A stretch of DNA of 25,831 bases. It comes from an uncultured Gemella sp. GTDB lineage: Bacteria > Bacillota > Bacilli > Staphylococcales > Gemellaceae. Positions 16,079 through 23,274 of the stretch are shown piece by piece. Below the pieces are notes generated by a model. It was given only the letters and a program-made list of their open reading frames with translations, was not told where the DNA came from and made no database searches. Both the position numbers and the translations under genes were made by a program. The first letter of the stretch is position 1. Every line of letters starts with the position of its first letter. The stretch spans positions 1 through 25,831 of the forward strand of contig CAMBPW010000006.1 of the NCBI GenBank assembly GCA_945869755.1, written 5' to 3'.

Positions 16079-16332
16079 TATTTCTCCTTCATAAAGTTTT
16101 CTAATAAAAATTCCAAAATTTCATCTGTTGAAATTTTAGTAATTTTATCTCTTGCTCCATTATCTCTAGGTATATATACAGGATTATTTGTTTTTATGTA
16201 CCCCATTAATTGATTTTTAGGATTATATCCTTTATTGTTTATTATTTCAATAACATCTTTAAGTAAAATATTAATATATTCTCTATTAAATTCACTTTTC
16301 TCAAAAATATCTGTTTTCTCAAAATTTGCCAA
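16078..16332 (-). CDS. ireB: IreB/ReoM family regulatory protein (UPF0297)
   Basis: An 84-residue protein of the IreB (Enterococcus) / ReoM (Listeria) family, a substrate of the PASTA Ser/Thr kinase that controls ClpCP-dependent MurA turnover and cephalosporin tolerance. The core GYNPKNQLMGYIKTNNPVYIPR followed by ARDKI is clear. Thr7 lies where the kinase-modified threonine is in ReoM. The start is a TTG six bases after GGAGGG, giving ATG-equivalent M-A-N-F. In Bacillus this gene follows alaS; here it follows dfrA. Confidence 0.93.
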   Translation of the reverse strand: MANFEKTDIFEKSEFNREYINILLKDVIEIINNKGYNPKNQLMGYIKTNNPVYIPRDNGARDKITKISTDEILEFLLENFMKEK

Positions 16333-16347
16333 ATAAATCCCTCCTAT

Positions 16348-16824
16348 TTATTTTTTATAATGTAAAAATTTATAATTATATTCATTATGTTCATCTTTAT
16401 AAAATTGCTCAGAACTAATTAATTCCCAACTACTTAGGTCAATTTCCGGAAAATAACTATCTCCTTCTATATTAGTATCTACTTCTGTAATAAACATTTC
16501 TTCTACTTTATCAATGAAATGTTCATATATTTTACTTCCCCCAAAAATAAATATTTTATCTGTAGTTACATTAGATAATATTTTTATGTCTGAAGTGAAA
16601 ACTTCTGCACCATCTACAACATAATTAAAATTGGTAGTCAATATTCTATTAACTCTATTAGGTAACGGTCTACCTATACTTTCAAAAGTTTTTCTTCCCA
16701 TTATAATAGTTTGATTTGTAGTCAATTCTTTTACTCTTTTCATATCAGCTTTTAATCGCCAAGGTATAGTATTATCATTTCCTATACATCTATTTTTATC
16801 GTATGCTACTATTAATGATATCAT
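16348..16824 (-). CDS. dfrA: Dihydrofolate reductase
   Basis: DHFR regenerates tetrahydrofolate with NADPH, directly complementing the upstream thyA, which produces dihydrofolate. The 158-residue chromosomal type shows IGNDNTIPWRLKADMKRV with catalytic D27, IIMGRKTFESIGRPLPNR and IFIFGGSKIYEHF. Residue Tyr100 corresponds to Phe98 of S. aureus DHFR, where F98Y gives trimethoprim resistance, but E. coli also has Tyr here and is sensitive. The gene follows thyA by nine bases with AAGGAG before the ATG. The symbol folA is equally valid. Confidence 0.96.
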   Translation of the reverse strand: MISLIVAYDKNRCIGNDNTIPWRLKADMKRVKELTTNQTIIMGRKTFESIGRPLPNRVNRILTTNFNYVVDGAEVFTSDIKILSNVTTDKIFIFGGSKIYEHFIDKVEEMFITEVDTNIEGDSYFPEIDLSSWELISSEQFYKDEHNEYNYKFLHYKK

Positions 16825-16833
16825 ATTATCTCC

Positions 16834-17766
16834 TTATACTGCTATTGGGGCCTTTATAAACGGATGTGATTGATAATTTTCTAACATTACATCATCAATT
16901 TTCAAATCAAATATTGAGTTGAATTCAGAAATTTTAATTGTAGGTAATTCGTACGGTTCTCTTGTCATCTGAGTTTTTACTTGCTCGAAATGATTACTGT
17001 AAATGTGAGCATCGCCAATAGTATGTACAAATTCACCTAAATCTAAATTACATTCTTTAGCAATGAGAATTGTTAGTAAAGAATAAGATGCAATATTAAA
17101 TGGTACTCCTAAAAAAACATCTGCACTTCTCTGATATAACTGACAGCTAAGTTTATTGTCTTTAACATAAAATTGGAATAGAGTATGACAAGGTGGTAAA
17201 GCCATAGAGTCTACTTCTTTTGGATTCCATGACGAAACTATCAATCTACGTGAATAAGGATTTTCTTTTATTTGATCAATAACATTTTTCAATTGATCTA
17301 TTCCATTAAAATTTCTCCATTGTTTTCCATAAACATTTCCTAAATCTCCATATTTATTAGAAAACATTTCATCTGTCAATATTCTTTCTTTAAACTTATT
17401 CATTTCTTTTCTATATTTTTCTACAAAATCACTATCAATAAGAACACGATGACCAAAATTAGTCATATCAATTCCAGTGTACTCTTCACTTTCAATCCAC
17501 TTTTTAAAAGCCCACTCATTCCAAATATTGTTATTATGTTCTAAAAGAAATTTTATATTTGTATCTCCTTTTATAAACCATAATAGTTCTGACCATACTA
17601 AATTAAAGTTTATTTTTTTTGTAGTTAATAATGGAAATCCTGAATTAAGATCAAATCTCATTTGATAACCAAATATACTCTTAGTACCTACTCCTGTTCT
17701 ATCTTCTTTATAAGAACCATTTTCTAATATATGTTCACATAATTTTAAATATTCTTTATCAGCCAA
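16834..17766 (-). CDS. thyA: Thymidylate synthase ThyA
   Basis: ThyA methylates dUMP to dTMP using methylenetetrahydrofolate. It is the long form, like Lactobacillus casei, with an insert of about 50 residues after WNEWAFKKW. Motifs are KEDRTGVGT, the catalytic cysteine in ALPPCHTLFQF, QRSADVFLGVPFN and the C-terminal SHPFIKAPIAV. I place the start at the TTG ending at 17766 (310 residues), because AGGTGA lies five bases before it. The GTG ending at 17775 is part of that site but would also be in frame and would give 313 residues. The mntR stop TAG touches the ribosome site. Confidence 0.95.
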   Translation of the reverse strand: MADKEYLKLCEHILENGSYKEDRTGVGTKSIFGYQMRFDLNSGFPLLTTKKINFNLVWSELLWFIKGDTNIKFLLEHNNNIWNEWAFKKWIESEEYTGIDMTNFGHRVLIDSDFVEKYRKEMNKFKERILTDEMFSNKYGDLGNVYGKQWRNFNGIDQLKNVIDQIKENPYSRRLIVSSWNPKEVDSMALPPCHTLFQFYVKDNKLSCQLYQRSADVFLGVPFNIASYSLLTILIAKECNLDLGEFVHTIGDAHIYSNHFEQVKTQMTREPYELPTIKISEFNSIFDLKIDDVMLENYQSHPFIKAPIAV

Positions 17767-17775
17767 TACATTCAC

Positions 17776-18168
17776 CTACTTAACACTGTAATTATTTTTT
17801 TTTAAGTATTCCATAACTAATTGAATTTTATTAATAGAATCTCTACTTAAATGATGCTCAATTCCTTCAACTTCTTCATATATGTTTTTATCTTTAACAC
17901 CTATTACAGACAAAAATTCTTCTAAAATATTATGTCTTCTTAATGCATAATCACCCATATTTTTCCCTTTTTGAGTTAATGCAATTCCTCTATATCTTTC
18001 ATAAATTATATAGCCTTCATAATCAAGCTTTTTTACCATTTTTGTAACAGCTGAAGGATATACATTTAATTTTTCTGCTATATCAGCAGAGCGTGCATAA
18101 CCTTTAGTGTCCATTAGTGAATATATTACTTCAATATAGTCTTCCATTGTTGGAGTTGCTTTTGACAT
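17776..18168 (-). CDS. mntR: Manganese-responsive transcriptional regulator MntR
   Basis: A DtxR-family repressor of 130 residues, without the SH3-like third domain, as in B. subtilis MntR. The winged helix (about 1-70) includes SADIAEKLNVYPSAVTKMVKKL. All manganese ligands of B. subtilis MntR (D8, E11, H77, E99, E102, H103) are present with a two-residue offset as D10, E13, H79, E101, E104 and H105, so it should sense Mn2+. It is embedded between nif3 and thyA, far from any visible Mn transporter. No MntR box was recognised in the operon leader. GGAGGT precedes the ATG by four bases. Confidence 0.93.
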   Translation of the reverse strand: MSKATPTMEDYIEVIYSLMDTKGYARSADIAEKLNVYPSAVTKMVKKLDYEGYIIYERYRGIALTQKGKNMGDYALRRHNILEEFLSVIGVKDKNIYEEVEGIEHHLSRDSINKIQLVMEYLKKNNYSVK

Positions 18169-18183
18169 AATAACCTCCTAAAT

Positions 18184-18969
18184 TTACCTTATTTCAAAAG
18201 GATCTCTTTCTACACTTGACAAAATAATTTCAAAATTACTAGCCATTTCTAATTGCTCTAAATATTCTTTTATAAGATATTTTACACATTTTTCTGCAAA
18301 GTGTCCTATATCTATTATATTTTTTTTCATTTCTATTGCATCTTGTGCTATATGATAAGTTACATCTCCTGTTAAATATACGTCTACATCTGGAATATTA
18401 TAAAAATAATTTCCGCCACTTCCTCCTAATATAGCTACTTTCTTTATAAAATTTGTGTTCCCTTTTATTAATTTTACAAAATTAATATCTAATTTATTTT
18501 TAATATAAGTAATAAACTCATCAATAGTATATTCTTTTTCTAAAGTTCCTATTCTGCCAAGTCCCGAAAACTCATTATAATTATTTTTAAATAAGACTTC
18601 TATATTTTGAAAATTTAATAACTTTGCTAAGTAGTTATTAAGTCCTAATTCTGCAGAATCTATATTTGTATGAGCTGAAATAACAGAAATATCATTTTTT
18701 ATTAGTTTTTGTATTATTTTACCTTTGAAATCAGAATAGTTAATTTTTTTCAATCCTTTAAAAATTAATGGATGATGTGATATTATTAAATTAACATTTT
18801 TTAATATAGCTTCGTCTACTACATCATTAGTTACATCTAAACAAATCAATATTTTATTTACATCTTGGTTTTCATCTCCTAGGATAAGACCTACATTATC
18901 CCAGTTTTCAGCTAATGTTTCATCTGCTAAAATTTTTATATAGTTGTGTATTTCGCAAACTTTTACCAC
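18184..18969 (-). CDS. Nif3-like dinuclear metal-centre protein (YqfO family, short form)
   Basis: A 261-residue Nif3/YqfO-family protein with ENWDNVGLILGD, ISHHPLIFKGLK, AHTNID, GGSGG, VYLTGDVTYHIAQDA and DIGHFAEK supplying the conserved His, Asp and Glu metal ligands. Bacillus YqfO has about 370 residues with an inserted middle domain. That insert is missing here, so this is the short E. coli YbgI-like form. A GTP cyclohydrolase role has been reported for some members, but the cellular function is uncertain. The GTG start is ten bases after GGAGGT. It is the first gene of an eight-gene operon. A TATAAT (minus, 18997-19002) may be its -10 box, with a poor -35. Confidence 0.92.
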   Translation of the reverse strand: MVKVCEIHNYIKILADETLAENWDNVGLILGDENQDVNKILICLDVTNDVVDEAILKNVNLIISHHPLIFKGLKKINYSDFKGKIIQKLIKNDISVISAHTNIDSAELGLNNYLAKLLNFQNIEVLFKNNYNEFSGLGRIGTLEKEYTIDEFITYIKNKLDINFVKLIKGNTNFIKKVAILGGSGGNYFYNIPDVDVYLTGDVTYHIAQDAIEMKKNIIDIGHFAEKCVKYLIKEYLEQLEMASNFEIILSSVERDPFEIR

Positions 18970-19061
18970 TTATTCACTTACCTCCTTAACTTAATAATTA
19001 TATCATAGAATAATAAATGTTGCATTATATTAAATTTTTTGTAACATAAATATAATATTAC

Positions 19062-19090
19062 TAGACAATAAATAAATATTATTATAATAT
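19062..19090 (+). promoter_or_regulatory. Probable promoter of recD2
   Basis: TAGACA (19062-19067) and TAATAT (19085-19090) are separated by 17 bases in a very AT-rich intergenic region. AGAGGT follows shortly before the ATG at 19118. The region is so AT-rich that other -10-like hexamers occur, so the exact site is uncertain. Confidence 0.5.
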
Positions 19091-19117
19091 TAAATTAACA
19101 TTTTTTAGAGGTATTTT

Positions 19118-21436
19118 ATGATTAATATTGAAGGATATCTAAATAAAATAATTTTTCATAATAAAGAAAATAATTATTATATTTTGTCAATTTTTTTAAA
19201 TGAAGATTATGATTTTATTGATGGGGATTACATATCTGTAGTTGGAACTTTTAATGAAATAAATTTTATTGAAGATGAATTATATTTATTTAAAGGAGAA
19301 ATTGTAGAACATAAAAAATATGGGAAACAATTATCTGCAATAGCTGTAGAACAAATTATTAAACAAAATAAAGAAGCTATAATATCTTATTTATCTAGTT
19401 CTAATTTTAAAGGTATAGGAAAAAAAACTGCTGAAATTATTGTGGATACATTAGGTTTAGATTGTTTAAATATAATATATGATAATAAAGAAAAATTTTT
19501 TGAAATAAAAAATATACCAAACAATAGAAAAGAAATTATATACAATACAATAATAGCTAATAAGCACACTCAAGATATATTACTTAAATTAAATGAATTT
19601 AATTTAAGTAGCAATCAAATAATGAAAATTTATAATAAATATAAAAGTAATACATTAAATATTATTAACAACTATCCTTACTCAATAATTGACGATATAA
19701 AAGGTATTAGTTTTTACACCGTTGATAAAATTGCTGAAAAAGTAGGAATATCTAGTACAGATAAATATAGAATTTCTTCTGCAATAATTTATACTATAAG
19801 TAATTATTGTTATACCACTGGGAATACTTTTATAAAAGAAAATAATTTATTATATCATTCATTTAATGTTCTTTACAAATCTAGAAGTGAAAAAATCGAA
19901 AAAGAAGATATTTTATTAGCTTTAGAATATTGTTTAGATACAGGAAAATTAATTTCTAAAAATGATGATATTTTTCTACCTGAAATTTTTTATTCAGAAT
20001 ATTCAATATACAATAATATAATTAATAGAATTAATAACGAAAATGAAAATAATATAGAAGATAAATTATTTGATAAATATATTGAAAAAATTGAAAAAGA
20101 ATTAAATATAAAATATGATATAACTCAAATTGATGCGATAAAAAATGCTATAAATAAGAATTTTTCTATTATTACTGGAGGCCCTGGTACTGGTAAAACT
20201 ACTATTTTGCTAGGTATAATTAAAATATTCCAAATAATCAACAATTATAGCTATTCCGAACTAACAGATACAAATAAAAATTTAATTACATTATGTGCGC
20301 CAACTGGTAAAGCAGCAAAAAGAATGACAGAAAGTACAGGATTTTATTCATCAACAATCCATAAACTAATTGGTTGGACTAATGAAGATGAAAATATAAA
20401 AGAATTTACTACTGATAAATATATAAATTCAAAGTTAGTAATTATTGATGAAGCTAGTATGATTGACATATTTCTAATGTCAAATTTACTTAAAGCTATA
20501 TCTTCTAAAGCAAAAATAGTTATTGTCGGAGATGATTATCAACTACCTTCTATTGCCCCAGGAAATGTATTGAATGACTTAATTAACACAAAAATAATAT
20601 CTACTGTAAAATTAAATAAAATATTTAGACAAAAAGAAAAATCTAGTATTATTGATTTATCTCATTCAATAAAAAATAATATTAATTTAGATATTTTAGA
20701 ACAATTTAACGATAGAGAATTTAATATTTGTTCAAAAAATGAAATACTAGATAATATAAAAACTATATACGCTGAACTTCATAAAAATAACACTATTGAT
20801 AAAATACAAATACTCGCTCCTATATATAAAGGTCCTTACGGAATAAATGAAATAAATAGAATTATTCAAGAAAATTTTAACGACAATGAAATTTTTATTG
20901 ATTATGGTGAAAATATTTACAAACTAGACGACAGAGTTATGCAACTTGTTAATAGACCTGAAGATAACATTTTTAATGGAGATATAGGAATAGTTTATGA
21001 TATTTATAAAGAAAATAATGTTTATAAAATTGTTATTGATTATGATAATAATTTTGTAACATATGAAAAACAAGATTTATCTCAAATATGTTTAGCATAT
21101 TGCTCTTCAATTCATAAATCACAAGGTTCGGAGTTTGAATATGTAATAATTCCTCTAGTTGATAACTATAATTTTATGTTAAATAAAAATCTAGTTTATA
21201 CTGCAATTACTAGAACAAAAAATAAATTATTTCTTTGTGGTTATCCTAATGTTTTTTATAATTCCATATCTTCAGATAACGAAATAACAAGAAATACTAT
21301 GTTAAAAGACTTTTTTATTGAAACAACAGAATATACACAAGAAAATAATTATATTTTAAACTATAAAAATATAAACTTAATTGACCCTATGATCGGTATG
21401 GATGACATAATACCAGAAGATTTTATAGAAAATTAA
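19118..21436 (+). CDS. recD2: ATP-dependent DNA helicase RecD2
   Basis: A 5'-3' superfamily 1B helicase found in bacteria without RecBCD partners for RecD, involved in mismatch repair and replication-fork stability. The 772-residue protein has the N-terminal RecD2-specific region with helix-hairpin-helix segments (NFKGIGKKTAEIIVD and later DIKGISFYTVDKIA). The helicase core then follows: Walker A GGPGTGKTT (about 353-361), APTGKAAKRM, IDEASMID (about 442), VGDDYQLPSIAPG, and motif VI region SSIHKSQGSEF followed by AITRTKNKL. Motif content is complete. It is the only long plus-strand gene in its region and is monocistronic, with a terminator beginning at its stop codon. Confidence 0.95.
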   Translation: MINIEGYLNKIIFHNKENNYYILSIFLNEDYDFIDGDYISVVGTFNEINFIEDELYLFKGEIVEHKKYGKQLSAIAVEQIIKQNKEAIISYLSSSNFKGIGKKTAEIIVDTLGLDCLNIIYDNKEKFFEIKNIPNNRKEIIYNTIIANKHTQDILLKLNEFNLSSNQIMKIYNKYKSNTLNIINNYPYSIIDDIKGISFYTVDKIAEKVGISSTDKYRISSAIIYTISNYCYTTGNTFIKENNLLYHSFNVLYKSRSEKIEKEDILLALEYCLDTGKLISKNDDIFLPEIFYSEYSIYNNIINRINNENENNIEDKLFDKYIEKIEKELNIKYDITQIDAIKNAINKNFSIITGGPGTGKTTILLGIIKIFQIINNYSYSELTDTNKNLITLCAPTGKAAKRMTESTGFYSSTIHKLIGWTNEDENIKEFTTDKYINSKLVIIDEASMIDIFLMSNLLKAISSKAKIVIVGDDYQLPSIAPGNVLNDLINTKIISTVKLNKIFRQKEKSSIIDLSHSIKNNINLDILEQFNDREFNICSKNEILDNIKTIYAELHKNNTIDKIQILAPIYKGPYGINEINRIIQENFNDNEIFIDYGENIYKLDDRVMQLVNRPEDNIFNGDIGIVYDIYKENNVYKIVIDYDNNFVTYEKQDLSQICLAYCSSIHKSQGSEFEYVIIPLVDNYNFMLNKNLVYTAITRTKNKLFLCGYPNVFYNSISSDNEITRNTMLKDFFIETTEYTQENNYILNYKNINLIDPMIGMDDIIPEDFIEN

Positions 21437-21466
21437 AAAGGTTAGGACCTTTTTCCTAACCTTTTT
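21435..21466. terminator. Bidirectional terminator between recD2 and the lipoprotein gene
   Basis: AAAAAGGTTAGGA (21435-21447) pairs with TCCTAACCTTTTT (21454-21466) around a six-base loop, with A and T runs on both sides. It overlaps the recD2 TAA and ends four bases before the lipoprotein stop. Confidence 0.9.
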
Positions 21467-21470
21467 ATAC

Positions 21471-22229
21471 TTATACTGTAGTTAATTCTCTAGCGTACTT
21501 GTCAAGTAAATTTATATTCAAATACTGATTATTAATTAATGAAGAATTTTTCATAGTATAAGCCTTATCTATCTCAATTTTTACTATTTCAACTATTTTT
21601 ATAATTTCTGAAAATTTATTTTTTTCATTACTAAAATTAGCATAGTCTATATTTTCGTATGGAATATTATCTAAATACTTTATATTATTAACTATTTCTA
21701 AATATACTTCATTAAATTCCTCGAATCTAGTTTTACTATCGATATCTTGTTTAAAATCTATTTCAAGCCTTCCCACTAATTCATTAAATTTAAGTATATT
21801 ATTAGCAATATTTTTAGTTTTATTTTTTATATAATTTTCAGAATATTTATTAGTAACAATATTTTTTTGAAAATTTGGTAAAGTAGTAGTATTTATAATT
21901 ATTTCATTTTTATTTTCTATAGATATAATTTTAACTATTAAATTTTTACTTGATAATTTTTCAGAATTTAACGAATAAATACCCTTTTCATTTTCAAAAG
22001 TTATAGAATTTAAAATATAATTTATATCTTCATCAAATATAAATTCTTCTTTAATGTAAAGAAAAATTTCATTTTTGCTTATATCAATTTCTGTTTTATC
22101 TAAGTTGGTTACACTAATATTTGAAATTATATAATTTGTTTCCTGTTCAGTCAATTTATTTTTTTTATTACATCCCTGAATAATAATCAATGAACATAAT
22201 ATAAATAATAATATTTTAAACTTTTTCAT
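21471..22229 (-). CDS. Predicted lipoprotein of unknown function
   Basis: A 252-residue protein beginning MKKFKILLFILCSLIII and the lipobox IQGC (Cys20), so it should be exported, lipidated and held on the outer face of the membrane. The mature part is rich in Asn, Ile, Glu and Lys. It seems to have a beta-type first half (about 30-125) and a helical second half (about 130-250), without a motif I recognise. It starts two bases after the gpmA stop with no good ribosome site, so it is probably translated by coupling from gpmA. Function cannot be assigned; a lineage-specific lipoprotein is most likely. Confidence 0.8.
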   Translation of the reverse strand: MKKFKILLFILCSLIIIQGCNKKNKLTEQETNYIISNISVTNLDKTEIDISKNEIFLYIKEEFIFDEDINYILNSITFENEKGIYSLNSEKLSSKNLIVKIISIENKNEIIINTTTLPNFQKNIVTNKYSENYIKNKTKNIANNILKFNELVGRLEIDFKQDIDSKTRFEEFNEVYLEIVNNIKYLDNIPYENIDYANFSNEKNKFSEIIKIVEIVKIEIDKAYTMKNSSLINNQYLNINLLDKYARELTTV

Positions 22230-22231
22230 AA

Positions 22232-22918
22232 TTAAAATAATTCTGGAGCTGATATTATATTTAAGTTCTCATCTATTTCAAATACAAGTGGTGTTCCTGT
22301 AGGCAAGTTTAGATCAAGAATTTTTTCATCAGAAATATTTAATAGATATTTTATTAAAGCGCGTAAACTATTTCCGTGCGCAGAAATAATTACGTTTTTA
22401 CCAGCTTTAATTTCTTTAGAAATATCACTTTCCCAATAAGGTAATACTCTATCAATAGTAAGTTTTAAACTTTCTCCTGTAGGTAATTCATCTTTAGGAA
22501 TGTTAGAATATCTAACTTCATTTCCTGGATAGTTAGCATCTTCTTCTGTTACTTGTGGAGGTGCTACATCAAAACTTCTTCTCCAAATATGAACTTGCTC
22601 ATCTCCATATTTTGCAGCAGTTTCTGCTTTGTTTAAACCTTGTAATCCTCCATAGTGTCTTTCATTTAAACGCCAGCTTTTATTTACAGGAATCCATAAT
22701 TGATCCATTTCTTCTAAAATTAAATTTAAAGTCTTAATAGCTCTTTTTTGATAAGATGTATATGCTACATCAAATTGTAGTCCTAATTCTTTTAATTTCT
22801 GCCCACCAGCTATCGCTTCTGATTTACCTTTTTCAGTGATATCAACATCAACCCATCCAGTAAATTTATTTTCTAGATTCCATTGACTTTCTCCGTGTCT
22901 TGTTAATACTAATTTCAT
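22232..22918 (-). CDS. gpmA: 2,3-bisphosphoglycerate-dependent phosphoglycerate mutase GpmA
   Basis: A glycolytic enzyme interconverting 3- and 2-phosphoglycerate. The 228-residue protein has the phosphohistidine motif LTRHGES (R7, H8), FTGWVDVDIT, YTSYQKRAIKT, catalytic E86 in RLNERHYGGLQG and H181 in SAHGNSLRALIKYL, all standard for dPGM. The ATG has AGGAGG upstream, and a good promoter lies at 22946-22974. It appears to be co-transcribed with the following lipoprotein gene. Confidence 0.97.
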   Translation of the reverse strand: MKLVLTRHGESQWNLENKFTGWVDVDITEKGKSEAIAGGQKLKELGLQFDVAYTSYQKRAIKTLNLILEEMDQLWIPVNKSWRLNERHYGGLQGLNKAETAAKYGDEQVHIWRRSFDVAPPQVTEEDANYPGNEVRYSNIPKDELPTGESLKLTIDRVLPYWESDISKEIKAGKNVIISAHGNSLRALIKYLLNISDEKILDLNLPTGTPLVFEIDENLNIISAPELF

Positions 22919-22945
22919 TGTTTTCCTCCTAAATTTTATATATTA

Positions 22946-22974
22946 ATTATATACTTTAGTAAATTTTTTTTCAA
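22946..22974 (-). promoter_or_regulatory. Sigma-A promoter of gpmA
   Basis: On the minus strand TTGAAA (22969-22974) and TATAAT (22946-22951) are separated by exactly 17 bases, about 25 bases before the gpmA start. The stop codon of the small upstream ORF (22998) lies just before it. Confidence 0.75.
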
Positions 22975-22997
22975 TATATTAAAGGAATAAAACGTTT

Positions 22998-23111
22998 TTA
23001 TTTAACATATATTTTTCTATGTTTTTTCTTTTCGATTTTTATTTTATTGTTTTCAAAAAACACACCTATTTTAACTATAATAAATACACAAATTAACCAA
23101 TATATAAACAT
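22998..23111 (-). CDS. Small membrane peptide divergent from an S24 repressor (37 aa)
   Basis: A 37-codon ORF. ATG is at 23109-23111, TAA at 22998-23000, and GAGGAG lies six bases before the start. The peptide begins MFIYWLICVFIIVKIGVFF, a single hydrophobic segment of about 18 residues, and continues with a strongly basic tail (about 21-37, nine Lys plus His and Arg). It has its own promoter with a 17-base spacer at 23153-23181, and that spacer contains the probable operator of the divergent repressor. Small one-TM peptides with basic tails occur among type I toxins and among SOS-induced division inhibitors (SosA, YneA, TisB). I recognise no homologue, so the role is open. It lies 24 bases upstream of the gpmA -35 box. 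Confidence 0.62.
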   Translation of the reverse strand: MFIYWLICVFIIVKIGVFFENNKIKIEKKKHRKIYVK

Positions 23112-23142
23112 AAATATCTCCTCATTTTCTTTTTTAAGTTTT

Positions 23143-23173
23143 CCGTATTCATATTTTATCATACGGTTAACCG
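23143..23173. promoter_or_regulatory. Operator cluster at the small-peptide promoter
   Basis: CGGTTAACCG (23164-23173) is a perfect ten-base palindrome inside the spacer of the small-peptide promoter. CCGTAT (23143-23148) and ATACGG (23161-23166) form a further inverted repeat around its -10 box. The left part, TACGGTTAAC (23162-23171), recurs with one change at 23230-23239 in the repressor promoter. This is the expected arrangement for a repressor controlling both sides. Confidence 0.6.
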
Positions 23174-23181
23174 AAAATCAA
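23153..23181 (-). promoter_or_regulatory. Sigma-A promoter of the small membrane-peptide gene
   Basis: On the minus strand TTGATT (23176-23181) and TAAAAT (23153-23158) are separated by exactly 17 bases. The palindromic operator fills the spacer, so repressor binding there would exclude RNA polymerase. Confidence 0.65.
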
Positions 23182-23218
23182 CTATAAAATAAATATTTCT
23201 TAATTTTTTTAAAAAATA

Positions 23219-23247
23219 TTGATTTTTTTTACGGTTTACTTTATAAT
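23219..23247 (+). promoter_or_regulatory. Sigma-A promoter of the S24 repressor gene, with operator copy
   Basis: TTGATT (23219-23224) and TATAAT (23242-23247) are separated by 17 bases. TACGGTTTAC (23230-23239), nine of ten bases identical to the site in the divergent promoter, lies in the spacer and predicts autoregulation. AGGAGG follows five bases before the ATG at 23275. Confidence 0.72.
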
Positions 23248-23274
23248 TTAGTTACTACTTTTTTAGGAGGCAAT

